From UBA7446 sp038143535 (GTDB taxonomy: Bacteria; Bacteroidota; Bacteroidia; Flavobacteriales; Flavobacteriaceae): DNA of 64,000 nt. Numbering within the stretch: position 1 is the first letter of the stretch; each line of letters starts with the position of its first letter. A program made the translations under genes and the position numbers. The DNA lies in the NCBI GenBank assembly GCA_038143535.1, contig JAYQMD010000001.1, positions 124,001-188,000 of the forward strand, read 5' to 3'. Of the stretch, positions 26,175 through 33,619 are shown piece by piece. Under the pieces are notes generated by a model that did not search any database, was not told the origin of the DNA, and was given only the letters and a program-made list of their open reading frames with translations.

Positions 26175-26234
26175 GGTAGTAACCGCTACATCACACATTC
26201 TTAAAGCCCACCATAATAGGTGGGTTTTTTCTTT
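26165..26234 (+). repeat. Right copy of the ~70-bp tRNA-Asn flank repeat (possible attR)
   Basis: AGGGGGAGCA, GTAACCGCTACA, CACACATTCTTAAAGCCCAC and the same terminator as at 9714-9782. It is joined on its left to scar 2. It marks the far end of an element inserted at tRNA-Asn, or a copy of such an end. Confidence 0.65.
26207..26230 (+). terminator. Terminator in the right direct repeat
   Basis: Stem CCCACC / GGTGGG, loop ATAATA, T tract; same as the tRNA-Asn terminator with one loop change. Confidence 0.8.
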
Positions 26235-26303
26235 AGAAGACTTAGCAAAGAACTTGATTTAAAGCTACTAATTCTTGGCAACTGTAATCTTTTCCTAAAA
26301 GGG

Positions 26304-26351
26304 TTAAACCATAGGCATATCTTCCTCTTTTAGTTCAGCTACTTCTAATCC
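26304..26351 (-). repeat. Array repeat copy 8
   Basis: Matches copy 1 including the left extension GTAATCTTTTCCTA. It carries the stop codon of the second adhesin gene (26345-26347). Confidence 0.8.
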
Positions 26352-28987
26352 ATTGCAGCAACCAATCTCTCTAATCTCTCCAATCTTTTTTCTTGTTCTA
26401 AATACTTGCTTTCATGCTCTTTCATCTTACTGTCTTGCTCTTTAAGAGCATTAATAAGCACAGGTACTAATCCTTGATAGTTTACAGACTTTATGCCATT
26501 ACTTTCTGAAACAAGTTCAGGAAACACTTTCTCTATGTCTTGAGCAAGTACACCTATCTTTTGTTTCTTATTATCATCTTTTTTCATAGTGTATGTCTTA
26601 CCATCTATTTGTAATAGTTTGGCAAGGGTGCTACCAAGAGAAATGATATTAGCTTTTAGGCGTGCATCAGAATTTATATTAAGATTCCCTGCAAGAGTTG
26701 CATCCCCGTTAAACTTAACTACAAGTGCATCGCTTCTGTTATTTTCATTTGTTCCATTTCCTATTACAAAGGCTGTGTTTTCTAAATTAAAATTTGTAGC
26801 GCTATTTGTAACTGTTGAACCTAATAAGTTGTATCGACCAATTACTAAAGAATTGAAATCACTGGCTTTTGTGTAAAAACCCATAGCTGTTGAAAATGCA
26901 CCATTAGCTGTTGTATAGGCACCAGTTACTGTCGACCAATCCCCGTGAGCCACTGTACTATCACCAAATGCAGTTGATGAGTTACCATTGGCTGTTGTAT
27001 AATAACCAATAGCAGTAGAATAGGGACCAGCAGCTAATGGCCAATTTCCTATAGCAGTTGACCTTTCTCCTGAAGCATTAGACCCTTTACCCGCAGACGT
27101 AGAGAAATCTCCACTTGCTTTAGTTGAACTACCCATAGCGGTTGACCCATCTCCACTTGCTGTATTGGTGTCTGATTGTATACCTGTGCCATTTTCATTG
27201 AAACTAAAAGGCACATTTGCAATGTCACCATAATTTAGTGAAGGTGCTGGTAGATTAGTAAGCTGCGAACCATCCCCAATAAATTCAGTAGCTGTTACAG
27301 AACCTGCTATTGTGGTTGTGCCGTCAAATAGTACAGTTAGTGCATCGCTTCTTTGATTTTCAGTACCATTACCAATAACAAAAGCCGCATTAGAAAGATT
27401 AACTGCATCTTTATCTGCTGTTACTGTAGAATTCAAAAGGTTATATTGTCCAATAACTAATGAAGCCCAGTCACTTGCTACTGTGTGATATCCCATAGCT
27501 GTGGAAACCTGGCCAGTTGCAGATGAATTAAATCCTAAAGTTGTCGAATGATTTCCTGTAGCACTAGTAAAAGAACCTAATGCTGTTGCACGAGCCCCAC
27601 TAGCTACTGTGTTTTTTCCAAAAGCTGTTGATTCAATTCCTGAGGCTTTTGTTACTGATCCGAAAGATATAGAGTTTCTGCCAGACGCTTCGGTATATTC
27701 TCCTCCTGAAAAAGATGACTGTCCTGATGCGCTGGTGCCATTTCCTGTTGCTAATGATATGGCTCCTGTAGCTTCAGAATCAATTCCCATAGATGTTGAT
27801 GCAGTACCAATTGCAGAGGTTGAACTACCCATAGCTGTTGACAGGATCCCACTTGCTGTTGTTCCTTGCCCCATTGCAGTTGAATAATTTCCACTTGCTG
27901 TTGTGCTATTTCCCATTGCCGTAGTAGCATACGCACTTGCCGTTGTAAAAAGACCTATAGCTGTTGAATAATTTCCGTTTGCTTTTACGTAAATACCCGC
28001 AGCTAATGAACCAATTCCGCTTGCTGAAGCATCATATCCCAATGCCGTTGACCAACTTCCATTTGCTTTAGAATTATGCCCCATAGCAGTTGAATAATTT
28101 CCGTTTGCTGTTGTAGTTATGCCCATCGCTGTTGAATATTCCCCACTTGCAGTTGTCTTATTACCCATAGCTATTGAAGTAGTTCCACTTGCTGTTGTTT
28201 TATCTCCCATAGCAGTTGCATATAAACCACTTGCTGTTGAACTTCCCACTGCAAAAGATGATTCACCTGTGGCTGATGCAAGACTAGATTGAATACCATT
28301 ACCACTTGTATCATTAAGGCTAAATGGGGAACTTACAGAAAGATTAGTAAGCTGTGAACCATCCCCAATAAATTCAGTAGCTGTCACAGAACCTGTAATG
28401 GTTGTTGTGCCGTCAAATAGTACTGTTAGTGCATCGCTTCTGTTATTTTCATTTGTTCCATTTCCTATTACAAAGGCTGTGTTTTCTAAATTAAAATTTG
28501 TAGCGCTATTTGTAACTGTTGAACCTAATAAGTTGTATCGACCAATTACTAAAGAATTGAAATCACTGGCTTTTGTGTAAAAACCCATAGCTGTTGAAAA
28601 TGCACCATTAGCTGTTGTATAGGCACCAGTTACTGTCGACCAATCCCCGTGAGCCACTGTACTATCACCAAATGCAGTTGATGAGTTACCATTGGCTGTT
28701 GTATAATAACCAATAGCAGTAGAATAGGGACCAGCAGCTAATGGCCAATTTCCTATAGCAGTTGACCTTTCTCCTGAAGCATTAGACCCTTTACCCGCAG
28801 ACGTAGAGAAATCTCCACTTGCTTTAGTTGAACTACCCATAGCGGTTGACCTATCTCCACTTGCTGTGTTTGTTGGAGACTGAAAACCATTACCACTTGT
28901 ATCATTAAGATACCAAGTAGCAGTATTAGATTGAGCAGTTAGCGCTAGTGTGATTAAAAGAGCAGATATTGAGAGTAAAGTTTTCAT
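26345..28987 (-). CDS. Second YadA-head-like surface protein with S74 tail
   Basis: 880 residues, paralogue of 18264-21239. A signal peptide (ALLITLALTAQ) leads to head repeats of the TASGxxSTAMG type, with spacers containing RSDALTVLFDGTT. A C-terminal S74 chaperone domain starts SDARLKANI and ends in a coiled coil. A 440-bp block is repeated inside the gene: residues ~40-186 recur at ~608-754, differing by one residue (Arg/Gly). The S74-coding end is nearly identical to that of the first adhesin. Both genes are on the minus strand and end in an array repeat, so they probably moved or duplicated as cassettes. Likely role: trimeric surface fibre for adhesion; the anchor is not identified. Confidence 0.85.
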   Translation of the reverse strand: MKTLLSISALLITLALTAQSNTATWYLNDTSGNGFQSPTNTASGDRSTAMGSSTKASGDFSTSAGKGSNASGERSTAIGNWPLAAGPYSTAIGYYTTANGNSSTAFGDSTVAHGDWSTVTGAYTTANGAFSTAMGFYTKASDFNSLVIGRYNLLGSTVTNSATNFNLENTAFVIGNGTNENNRSDALTVLFDGTTTITGSVTATEFIGDGSQLTNLSVSSPFSLNDTSGNGIQSSLASATGESSFAVGSSTASGLYATAMGDKTTASGTTSIAMGNKTTASGEYSTAMGITTTANGNYSTAMGHNSKANGSWSTALGYDASASGIGSLAAGIYVKANGNYSTAIGLFTTASAYATTAMGNSTTASGNYSTAMGQGTTASGILSTAMGSSTSAIGTASTSMGIDSEATGAISLATGNGTSASGQSSFSGGEYTEASGRNSISFGSVTKASGIESTAFGKNTVASGARATALGSFTSATGNHSTTLGFNSSATGQVSTAMGYHTVASDWASLVIGQYNLLNSTVTADKDAVNLSNAAFVIGNGTENQRSDALTVLFDGTTTIAGSVTATEFIGDGSQLTNLPAPSLNYGDIANVPFSFNENGTGIQSDTNTASGDGSTAMGSSTKASGDFSTSAGKGSNASGERSTAIGNWPLAAGPYSTAIGYYTTANGNSSTAFGDSTVAHGDWSTVTGAYTTANGAFSTAMGFYTKASDFNSLVIGRYNLLGSTVTNSATNFNLENTAFVIGNGTNENNRSDALVVKFNGDATLAGNLNINSDARLKANIISLGSTLAKLLQIDGKTYTMKKDDNKKQKIGVLAQDIEKVFPELVSESNGIKSVNYQGLVPVLINALKEQDSKMKEHESKYLEQEKRLERLERLVAAMD
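26724..27163 (-). repeat. 440-bp internal duplication, copy A
   Basis: Matches 28428-28867 at a constant offset of 1704 bases. By eye I find one substitution, near 27147-27148. It encodes the C-terminal repeat block of the second adhesin. Confidence 0.85.
28428..28867 (-). repeat. 440-bp internal duplication, copy B
   Basis: Encodes the N-terminal head repeats of the second adhesin. Near-identity to copy A points to recent duplication or gene conversion. Confidence 0.85.
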
Positions 28988-29018
28988 TGTATTAATTTTA
29001 GAAAACCAAGTTAATGAA

Positions 29019-29138
29019 TTAAACCAAAGGCATATCTTCTTCTTTTAGTTCTGCTACTTCTAAACCTCTTAAGTGGGTTAAAGAAACGTTCAAACTTGAG
29101 TGTCCCATAGCTCTTTGTAGCTTGTGTCGTGACTTTTC
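29019..29138 (-). pseudogene. Tyrosine recombinase C-terminal fragment (array repeat copy 9, longest)
   Basis: The minus-strand frame gives about 39 codons: HKLQRAMGHSSLNVSLTHLR, then GLEVAELKEEDMPLV and TAA. GHSS is the conserved His-containing box of tyrosine recombinases and the next tyrosine (TYLRG in copies 4 and 6) is the nucleophile; here it is His. An in-frame stop lies just upstream of the fragment. This copy proves what the other array repeats are: the last codons of an integrase gene. Confidence 0.8.
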
Positions 29139-29236
29139 TCAATTGTTGATTTACTGTTGAAACAAAAAAATAAGTTTAACAATTAGTTTGCAAATTGATA
29201 ACACTTGAATTCTAAATATGCAGTAAAATAATTAAT

Positions 29237-29449
29237 ATGAAACGTATAGATTTAGAACACTATAAAATTTGTTTAATCAATAATTATAATCTTCAAAACA
29301 AAATCGATAATTTAATTAAAGAGACATTCGATTCATATTGTAAAAAGAAAAAAATTTACTATAGTGATGATGATGTGAAAATGGACGATTTTAATGAAGC
29401 ATACACATTGTCTTTAAATTCTTTATTTAAAGAAGTCAATGATTGGTAA
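29237..29449 (+). CDS. Small soluble hypothetical protein (70 aa)
   Basis: Charged, no membrane helix or signal: starts MKRIDLEHYKICLINNYNLQ, with a KKKKIYYSDDDVKMDD stretch. No family recognised. The TAA stop is the first part of array repeat copy 10, as for other cargo genes in the array. Confidence 0.5.
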   Translation: MKRIDLEHYKICLINNYNLQNKIDNLIKETFDSYCKKKKIYYSDDDVKMDDFNEAYTLSLNSLFKEVNDW

Positions 29450-29485
29450 ACCTTAGGCATATCTTCTTTTTTAAGTTCTTCTAAT
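29447..29485 (-). repeat. Array repeat copy 10
   Basis: TAAACCTTAGGCATATCTTC then AAGTTCTTCTAA. Holds the stop of 29237-29449; its right edge runs into the next promoter. Confidence 0.75.
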
Positions 29486-29488
29486 TTG

Positions 29489-29496
29489 TATATTTG
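29489..29496 (+). promoter_or_regulatory. -7 promoter box of 48-aa gene
   Basis: TATATTTG ends 3 bases before the ATG at 29500, directly after repeat copy 10. Confidence 0.6.
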
Positions 29497-29499
29497 ATT

Positions 29500-29646
29500 A
29501 TGTGGCAAACAGGTCCTGTAAGTGCAGGAGAATTTAACGATGACGATGGAACTCCGAAGGGCAAAAAGCAGGCTAAAATTATTGTTGCAATTATTATATT
29601 AATACTAACTGCTGCAATAGTTATATCACTTATTCTCGGAGACTAA
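29500..29646 (+). CDS. Small membrane protein (48 aa)
   Basis: An acidic, glycine-rich N-terminal part (SAGEFNDDDGTPKGKK) precedes one membrane helix (IIVAIIILILTAAIVISLI). No family recognised. A perfect -7 box lies 3 bases upstream and the stop lies in repeat copy 11, so the gene exactly fills one cassette. Confidence 0.55.
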   Translation: MWQTGPVSAGEFNDDDGTPKGKKQAKIIVAIIILILTAAIVISLILGD

Positions 29647-29695
29647 ACCACAGGCATATATTCTTCTTTAAGTTCAGCTACATCAAGTAATTTTA
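29643..29695 (-). repeat. Array repeat copy 11
   Basis: CTAAACCACAGGCATATATT, then AGTTCAGCTAC and a decayed right end. Contains the stop of 29500-29646. Confidence 0.75.
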
Positions 29696-29724
29696 AATTA
29701 TGTGAAGTTTGCTATATTTAGTAT

Positions 29725-29877
29725 ATGGAAACTATATTATATGTAATTGGGGCAATTTTATTTTGTTTATTGATAAGCAAACTTTTAAAAAAGTTGGGGT
29801 TTATGCCAAAACCACCTAAAAAATATGAGGATTACATTAAGGGTGAGAATGGTAGGTCAGCTAAACATCTTAAATAA
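29725..29877 (+). CDS. Small membrane protein (50 aa)
   Basis: N-terminal membrane helix (TILYVIGAILFCLLISKLL) and a basic, proline-rich tail (GFMPKPPKKYEDYIKG). A TATATTTA box lies just upstream. No family recognised. Unlike its neighbours it does not end in a repeat; the reductase gene follows 31 bases later on the same strand. Confidence 0.5.
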   Translation: METILYVIGAILFCLLISKLLKKLGFMPKPPKKYEDYIKGENGRSAKHLK

Positions 29878-29908
29878 TTAATTTGGAATTATAAAAGATA
29901 AATAAAAA

Positions 29909-30922
29909 ATGAGCAAAAAAGTATTGTTAACAGGAGTGTCTGGATATATTGGTTTACACTGTGTCAAAACGCTTTTAGAAAATGGTTATCATGTAACTGG
30001 AAGTGTCAGAAATAAGAGTAAACAGGAAGAAGTTATATCAACTCTCCATTCAGCCTCGGTTTCGATTGAGAATCTCTCTTTCACTCATTTAAACCTTAAT
30101 TCTAACAAAGGTTGGGATGAATCATTAACCAATTGCGATTACGTAATGCATGTGGCTTCCCCATTTACAATAGAAAATCCAAAAAATGAATCAGAAATGT
30201 TTGCCCCAGCTATCGATGGAACACTAAGGGTTTTAAAATTTGCAAAGAAGAATGGAGTAAAACGAGTAGTATTAACTAGTTCTACCGTGGCGATTATGGG
30301 CGGAAGGAAAACAGGTGAAATTACTCCTGAAGATTGGACGGACTTAAATTCCAAAAATTTAAATACATATTTTAAAAGTAAAACATTGGCTGAGCAGGCT
30401 GCTTGGAATTTTATTGAAAATCAATCGGGTGACCATAATCTTGAATTGGTCAGCATCAACCCTGGTGGAGTTTTTGGTCCACCCTTAGGAACTAATGTCT
30501 CGGGGGCATCAATGTCTATGTTAGTTAAAATTTTAGAAGGAAAAACTCCTATGATTCCTGAGATGTCATTCCCAATGGTCGATGTACGAGATGTTGCCTT
30601 TTTACATGTTGCAGCATTGACAGAACCTAAAGCAGCGAACCAACGTTTTATTGCAACTGAAAAAGTAGGAAGAAGTTTTCAGTGGTTATGCCAATTTCTA
30701 ATCGACAATGGGTATAAAGGCCCAAGTACTCGATTAGCACCCAATTTTCTATTGAAAATATTATCCGTTTTTGACCGAGAAGCCAAAGGGATGTTAACCA
30801 TGTTAGGCATGAATTTAAGTGCGGACAACTCAAAAACAATGGATGTATTTGATTGGAAACCAATCCCTTTTGAAAAAACAGTTCTTGACACTGCTGTGGC
30901 CGTCAAAAAAATTATATCATAA
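29909..30922 (+). CDS. NAD(P)-dependent epimerase/reductase (dihydroflavonol-reductase-like)
   Basis: Extended short-chain dehydrogenase of 337 residues. The Rossmann motif TGVSGYIG (about 8-15) binds NAD(P)H, and the catalytic Tyr-x3-Lys is YFKSK near 152, with Ser in TSSTVA before it. The overall pattern (NPGGVFGPPLG, PMVDVRDVA) is that of DFR/aldehyde-reductase-like enzymes that reduce carbonyls of small molecules. The substrate is unknown. It is full length and larger than most array cargo. It precedes the third tRNA-end-like scar and has no close metabolic partner. Confidence 0.85.
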   Translation: MSKKVLLTGVSGYIGLHCVKTLLENGYHVTGSVRNKSKQEEVISTLHSASVSIENLSFTHLNLNSNKGWDESLTNCDYVMHVASPFTIENPKNESEMFAPAIDGTLRVLKFAKKNGVKRVVLTSSTVAIMGGRKTGEITPEDWTDLNSKNLNTYFKSKTLAEQAAWNFIENQSGDHNLELVSINPGGVFGPPLGTNVSGASMSMLVKILEGKTPMIPEMSFPMVDVRDVAFLHVAALTEPKAANQRFIATEKVGRSFQWLCQFLIDNGYKGPSTRLAPNFLLKILSVFDREAKGMLTMLGMNLSADNSKTMDVFDWKPIPFEKTVLDTAVAVKKIIS

Positions 30923-30998
30923 TAGCTGAGAACATGGATTAGATCAAGAACCACTTGTATTCTGTTGAAATAAACTTAATCCACTAAAAAATTGACTT

Positions 30999-31029
30999 GT
31001 GCTGCAACTTTGAATAACAGGGGGAGCAA
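30999..31029 (+). repeat. tRNA-3'-end-like scar 3
   Basis: GTGCTGCAACTTTGAATAAC then AGGGGGAGCAA; same unit as scars 1 and 2. It may be the right border of the whole accessory region. Confidence 0.7.
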
Positions 31030-31040
31030 CTTATAATGAA

Positions 31041-31072
31041 AACCGTTACACTGTTATAGTGTAGCGGTTTTT
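31041..31072 (+). terminator. Terminator hairpin after scar 3
   Basis: Stem AACCGTTACACT / AGTGTAGCGGTT with short loop and T tract; near-copy of the hairpin after scar 1. Confidence 0.75.
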
Positions 31073-31132
31073 GTTGTTTCAAAGCTCCACAACCCTCAAG
31101 GCCTTAAGGAATACTATTTATTTTTTACTTTT

Positions 31133-31645
31133 TTAAAAAGAAAAAGCGTCATAATTCTGTGGTGTGTTTCTTCTATACTGTACAATGGTTTTAATCTTAC
31201 CATCAACTATCCAAAATCGCTCAAATAAGAAACATTCTTCGCTTTCTGAATCTTTGAAATACCTCTTGTCTGATGATGGGATAGATACTACTGCAATGGA
31301 GTTGTCTTCAATTGTTTGTGTTGACATTCCATGTGGTCTCCACTCCAAAGAGTCTAAGGAGGAAAAATAGGATTCATACATTGCTTGGTCAACTGAAAGC
31401 ATCACACCTTCATAGGTATATATTTTAGCATCTTTAGCAAATAGTGTAGTCAAGTTTTCGGCATCCATATCATTATAATATTCCCCTGCTTTTTTAATCA
31501 AATCAATATTCTTTTGTTCACCAAGCTTAAATGATTTTCCCATTAAATCACCTTGATACCATTCACCAACAGTAGTGTTAGTTGTAACTTTATTTGAACA
31601 AGAGATTAATAGGAGTGTTAAAAATAGAAATAATAGTTTCTTCAT
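31133..31645 (-). CDS. SnoaL/NTF2-like lipoprotein (170 aa)
   Basis: Lipoprotein signal MKKLLFLFLTLLLISC with Cys16. The domain of ~125 residues has the NTF2/SnoaL cone pattern: KKAGEYYNDMDAENLTTLFA, then AKIYTYEG and a strand-rich end (FERFWIVDGKIKTIVQY). Such proteins bind or isomerise small molecules, but no catalytic set is evident, so function is open. The gene starts 24 bases downstream (minus strand) of array repeat copy 12. The same arrangement is seen for the first adhesin and copy 2. Confidence 0.7.
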   Translation of the reverse strand: MKKLLFLFLTLLLISCSNKVTTNTTVGEWYQGDLMGKSFKLGEQKNIDLIKKAGEYYNDMDAENLTTLFAKDAKIYTYEGVMLSVDQAMYESYFSSLDSLEWRPHGMSTQTIEDNSIAVVSIPSSDKRYFKDSESEECFLFERFWIVDGKIKTIVQYRRNTPQNYDAFSF

Positions 31646-31669
31646 AGTACCATATTTTGACTAAAACTA

Positions 31670-31706
31670 CAAAATTATAGGCATATCCTATTTATTAAGT
31701 TCATAG
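31670..31706 (-). repeat. Array repeat copy 12 (last, degenerate)
   Basis: CAAAATTATAGGCATATCCT then TTATTAAGTTC. It closely follows copy 2, including the TTTTGTAGTTTTA side toward its gene. The array ends here. Confidence 0.65.
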
Positions 31707-31793
31707 AGTTATTTTAGTATTGGAACACAAACCAAATCCAATTTCAAAAATTTGTGAGCCTCCTTTTAATTAATCTCGATAGTCCAAAAACAT

Positions 31794-33203
31794 TTATAAA
31801 GTAGAAGGGCAGACATAGTCTGATACATCTATTTCGGCCTCCTTGATTGCCTTAAAACCTCCCGCTACGTCAATTACATTATGGATGCCTCGGCTTTTAA
31901 TAATGGAAGCCGCAATCACAGAACGATATCCTCCGGCACAATGCACATAAAAGGGTTTGTTTTTAGGGAATTCGGCCAAATGACGATTGATAAAATTAAG
32001 AGGCGCATTTTCTGCAACAGGTATATGCTCTGAACCGAATTCATATGGATTGCGTACATCAAAAACATGGATGTCGCCTTTTTTAAGATCGGCTTTTAAC
32101 GTTGTCGCCGACACAGAAGTAAGGGTGTCTACTTCTTTAGAGGCCCTTTGCCAACCGTCAAAACTACCCGCCAAATAGCCAATGGTATTGTCAAAGCCTA
32201 CACGTGATAGTCTGGTAACAGCCTCTTCAACGCGATTTTCGTCAGCAACCAACAAAATGGGTTGTTTTACATCAGCTATAAGCGTACCTACCCAAGGAGC
32301 AAACCCACCGTCAAGACCGATAAAAATAGACCGTGGAATATGTCCTGCAATAAAATCGTTGTGGTGTCTTACGTCCAAAATAATAGCGCCAGTTGCATTG
32401 GCTGCAATTTCAAAGGCATCTGGTGATAGGGCACGTTTTCCCATTTCAATCACCGCATCCAAATCAGCATATCCCTCCTTGTTCATTTTGACATTGAGCG
32501 GGAAATAGTCGGGGGGCGGAAGTAAACCATCCGTGACTTCTTTGATAAAAGTCTCCTTATCCATATCAGCGCGAAGCGCATAATTCATTTTTTTTTGATT
32601 GCCGAGCGTGTCAACCGTTTCTTTCATCATGTTTTTTCCACAGGCCGATCCTGCGCCGTGTGCTGGATAGACAATGACATCATCAGCAAGCGGCATGATT
32701 TTGTTGCGTAAGCTATCATAGAGTGTTCCCGCCAATTGCTCTTGCGTATGCTCCTTTTCTTTTTGTGCTAGGTCCGGACGTCCCACATCCCCCAAAAAGA
32801 GGGTATCCCCAGTAAAAACAGCGTGGTCTTTTCCGTTGGTATCGCGTAACAAATATGTGGTGCTTTCCATGGTGTGACCAGGTGTGTGTAAAGCTACAAT
32901 TGTTGCTTCACCTAGTTTAAATTCCTGCCCATCGGTGGCAATAAGGGCTTCAAAATTAGGGTTGGCATTTGGGCCAAAAATAATGGGAGCATTCGTTTTT
33001 TTAGCAAGGGTTAAATGCCCACTTACAAAGTCGGCATGAAAATGCGTTTCAAAAACATATCTAATAGTCGCCCCGTCTCGCTCGGCGCGCTCCAAGTATG
33101 GACTGGTTTCGCGCAGAGGATCTATAACGGCCGCTTCACCATTGCTTTCAATGTAGTAAGCACCTTGTGCTAAACAACCCGTGTACAACTGCTCTACTTT
33201 CAT
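31794..33203 (-). CDS. Persulfide dioxygenase-like MBL protein with two rhodanese domains
   Basis: 469 residues. The N-terminal metallo-beta-lactamase fold has THFHADFVSGH (His54, His56, Asp58, His63), FTGDTLFLGDVGRPD and YPAHGAGSACG, as in ETHE1/CstB persulfide dioxygenases that oxidise glutathione or protein persulfide to sulfite. Two rhodanese domains follow. The second keeps the active-site loop CAGGYR (Cys near 422); the first has ADENR where the Cys loop should be and is probably inactive. It acts in the cytosol in sulfide detoxification or sulfur transfer. A TACTTTTG box lies 21 bases upstream. It is the first backbone gene right of the array. Confidence 0.92.
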   Translation of the reverse strand: MKVEQLYTGCLAQGAYYIESNGEAAVIDPLRETSPYLERAERDGATIRYVFETHFHADFVSGHLTLAKKTNAPIIFGPNANPNFEALIATDGQEFKLGEATIVALHTPGHTMESTTYLLRDTNGKDHAVFTGDTLFLGDVGRPDLAQKEKEHTQEQLAGTLYDSLRNKIMPLADDVIVYPAHGAGSACGKNMMKETVDTLGNQKKMNYALRADMDKETFIKEVTDGLLPPPDYFPLNVKMNKEGYADLDAVIEMGKRALSPDAFEIAANATGAIILDVRHHNDFIAGHIPRSIFIGLDGGFAPWVGTLIADVKQPILLVADENRVEEAVTRLSRVGFDNTIGYLAGSFDGWQRASKEVDTLTSVSATTLKADLKKGDIHVFDVRNPYEFGSEHIPVAENAPLNFINRHLAEFPKNKPFYVHCAGGYRSVIAASIIKSRGIHNVIDVAGGFKAIKEAEIDVSDYVCPSTL

Positions 33204-33224
33204 AAGATTTAGAATATTTTAACA

Positions 33225-33232
33225 CAAAAGTA
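33225..33232 (-). promoter_or_regulatory. -7 promoter box of persulfide dioxygenase gene
   Basis: Minus-strand TACTTTTG, match to TAnnTTTG, 21 bases before the ATG. Confidence 0.5.
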
Positions 33233-33619
33233 CAAATTTAGCTTGCTTCTTTTTAGCAAAAATAACCCACTGTCTTGCGGTTTAGGCTGCAGCTTGATCC
33301 AAGCAGGCTTTTGTAATGTATAAGTTAAATATACATTATTGCTTTCTTTTCAGCATCGGCCATAAAATTTTCTGTAACGTCGATTCATCTTTTTAATTTT
33401 CGCGTTATTCTACGAATTATAATTGCTTAGTTTATATAAATTATGCTAAAAAATAGGCTCCCTGATGTTTACAATGGCATGTATGGATGATGTACAGTTT
33501 TTTTATTTTAATATGACCTAATTGTACCTTAAATTTATTAAATAAATTCTTTAAGATTTTAACCAAACCCCATCAATTATTTGCGAATTTAAAAGCGTTA
33601 ATCACAGCGTAAAAACACT
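33233..33619. other. Divergent intergenic region with an inverted repeat
   Basis: About 390 bases between the persulfide dioxygenase promoter and the GH81 gene, without a gene. A perfect inverted repeat AATGTATA-N7-TATACATT lies at 33315-33337 and could be an operator for either gene. I see no -7 box that I trust directly before GH81. Confidence 0.4.

Larger units (their letters stand above)
18223..31706. mobile_element. Array of small-gene cassettes separated by recombinase-3'-end repeats
   Basis: Twelve degenerate copies of one sequence (consensus start CTAAACCATAGGCATATCTT on the plus strand) separate genes for small membrane, secreted and adhesin-like proteins. All copies have the same orientation. 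Read on the minus strand, the repeat is the 3' end of a tyrosine-recombinase gene, giving LRGLEVAELKEEDMPMV and a stop; the longest copy (29019-29138) also has the GHSS motif. Many plus-strand cargo genes end exactly in the repeat. Several have their own -7 box just upstream. No complete recombinase is in the window. I infer serial insertion of cassettes next to, or at the 3' end of, an integrase gene. Confidence 0.6.

Noticed and set aside
18264..28987. Dense short periodic DNA repeats (about 42 bases) that could look like a CRISPR or tandem array
   Set aside because: They are codons of the 14-residue head repeats in two long open frames; there are no constant repeats with unique spacers and no cas genes.
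18264..28987. Glutamine- and valine-rich reading frames on both strands inside the adhesin genes
   Set aside because: They follow the repeat periodicity in other frames, have no start context, and overlap a clearly real secreted protein.
25641..31029. Possible complete tRNA genes at the three scars
   Set aside because: No acceptor, D arm or anticodon arm can be folded; only the last ~10 bases resemble a tRNA end.
18223..31706. Classical integron with attC sites
   Set aside because: The repeats lack the imperfect palindrome of attC sites and translate as an integrase tail; no IntI or attI is visible in the window.
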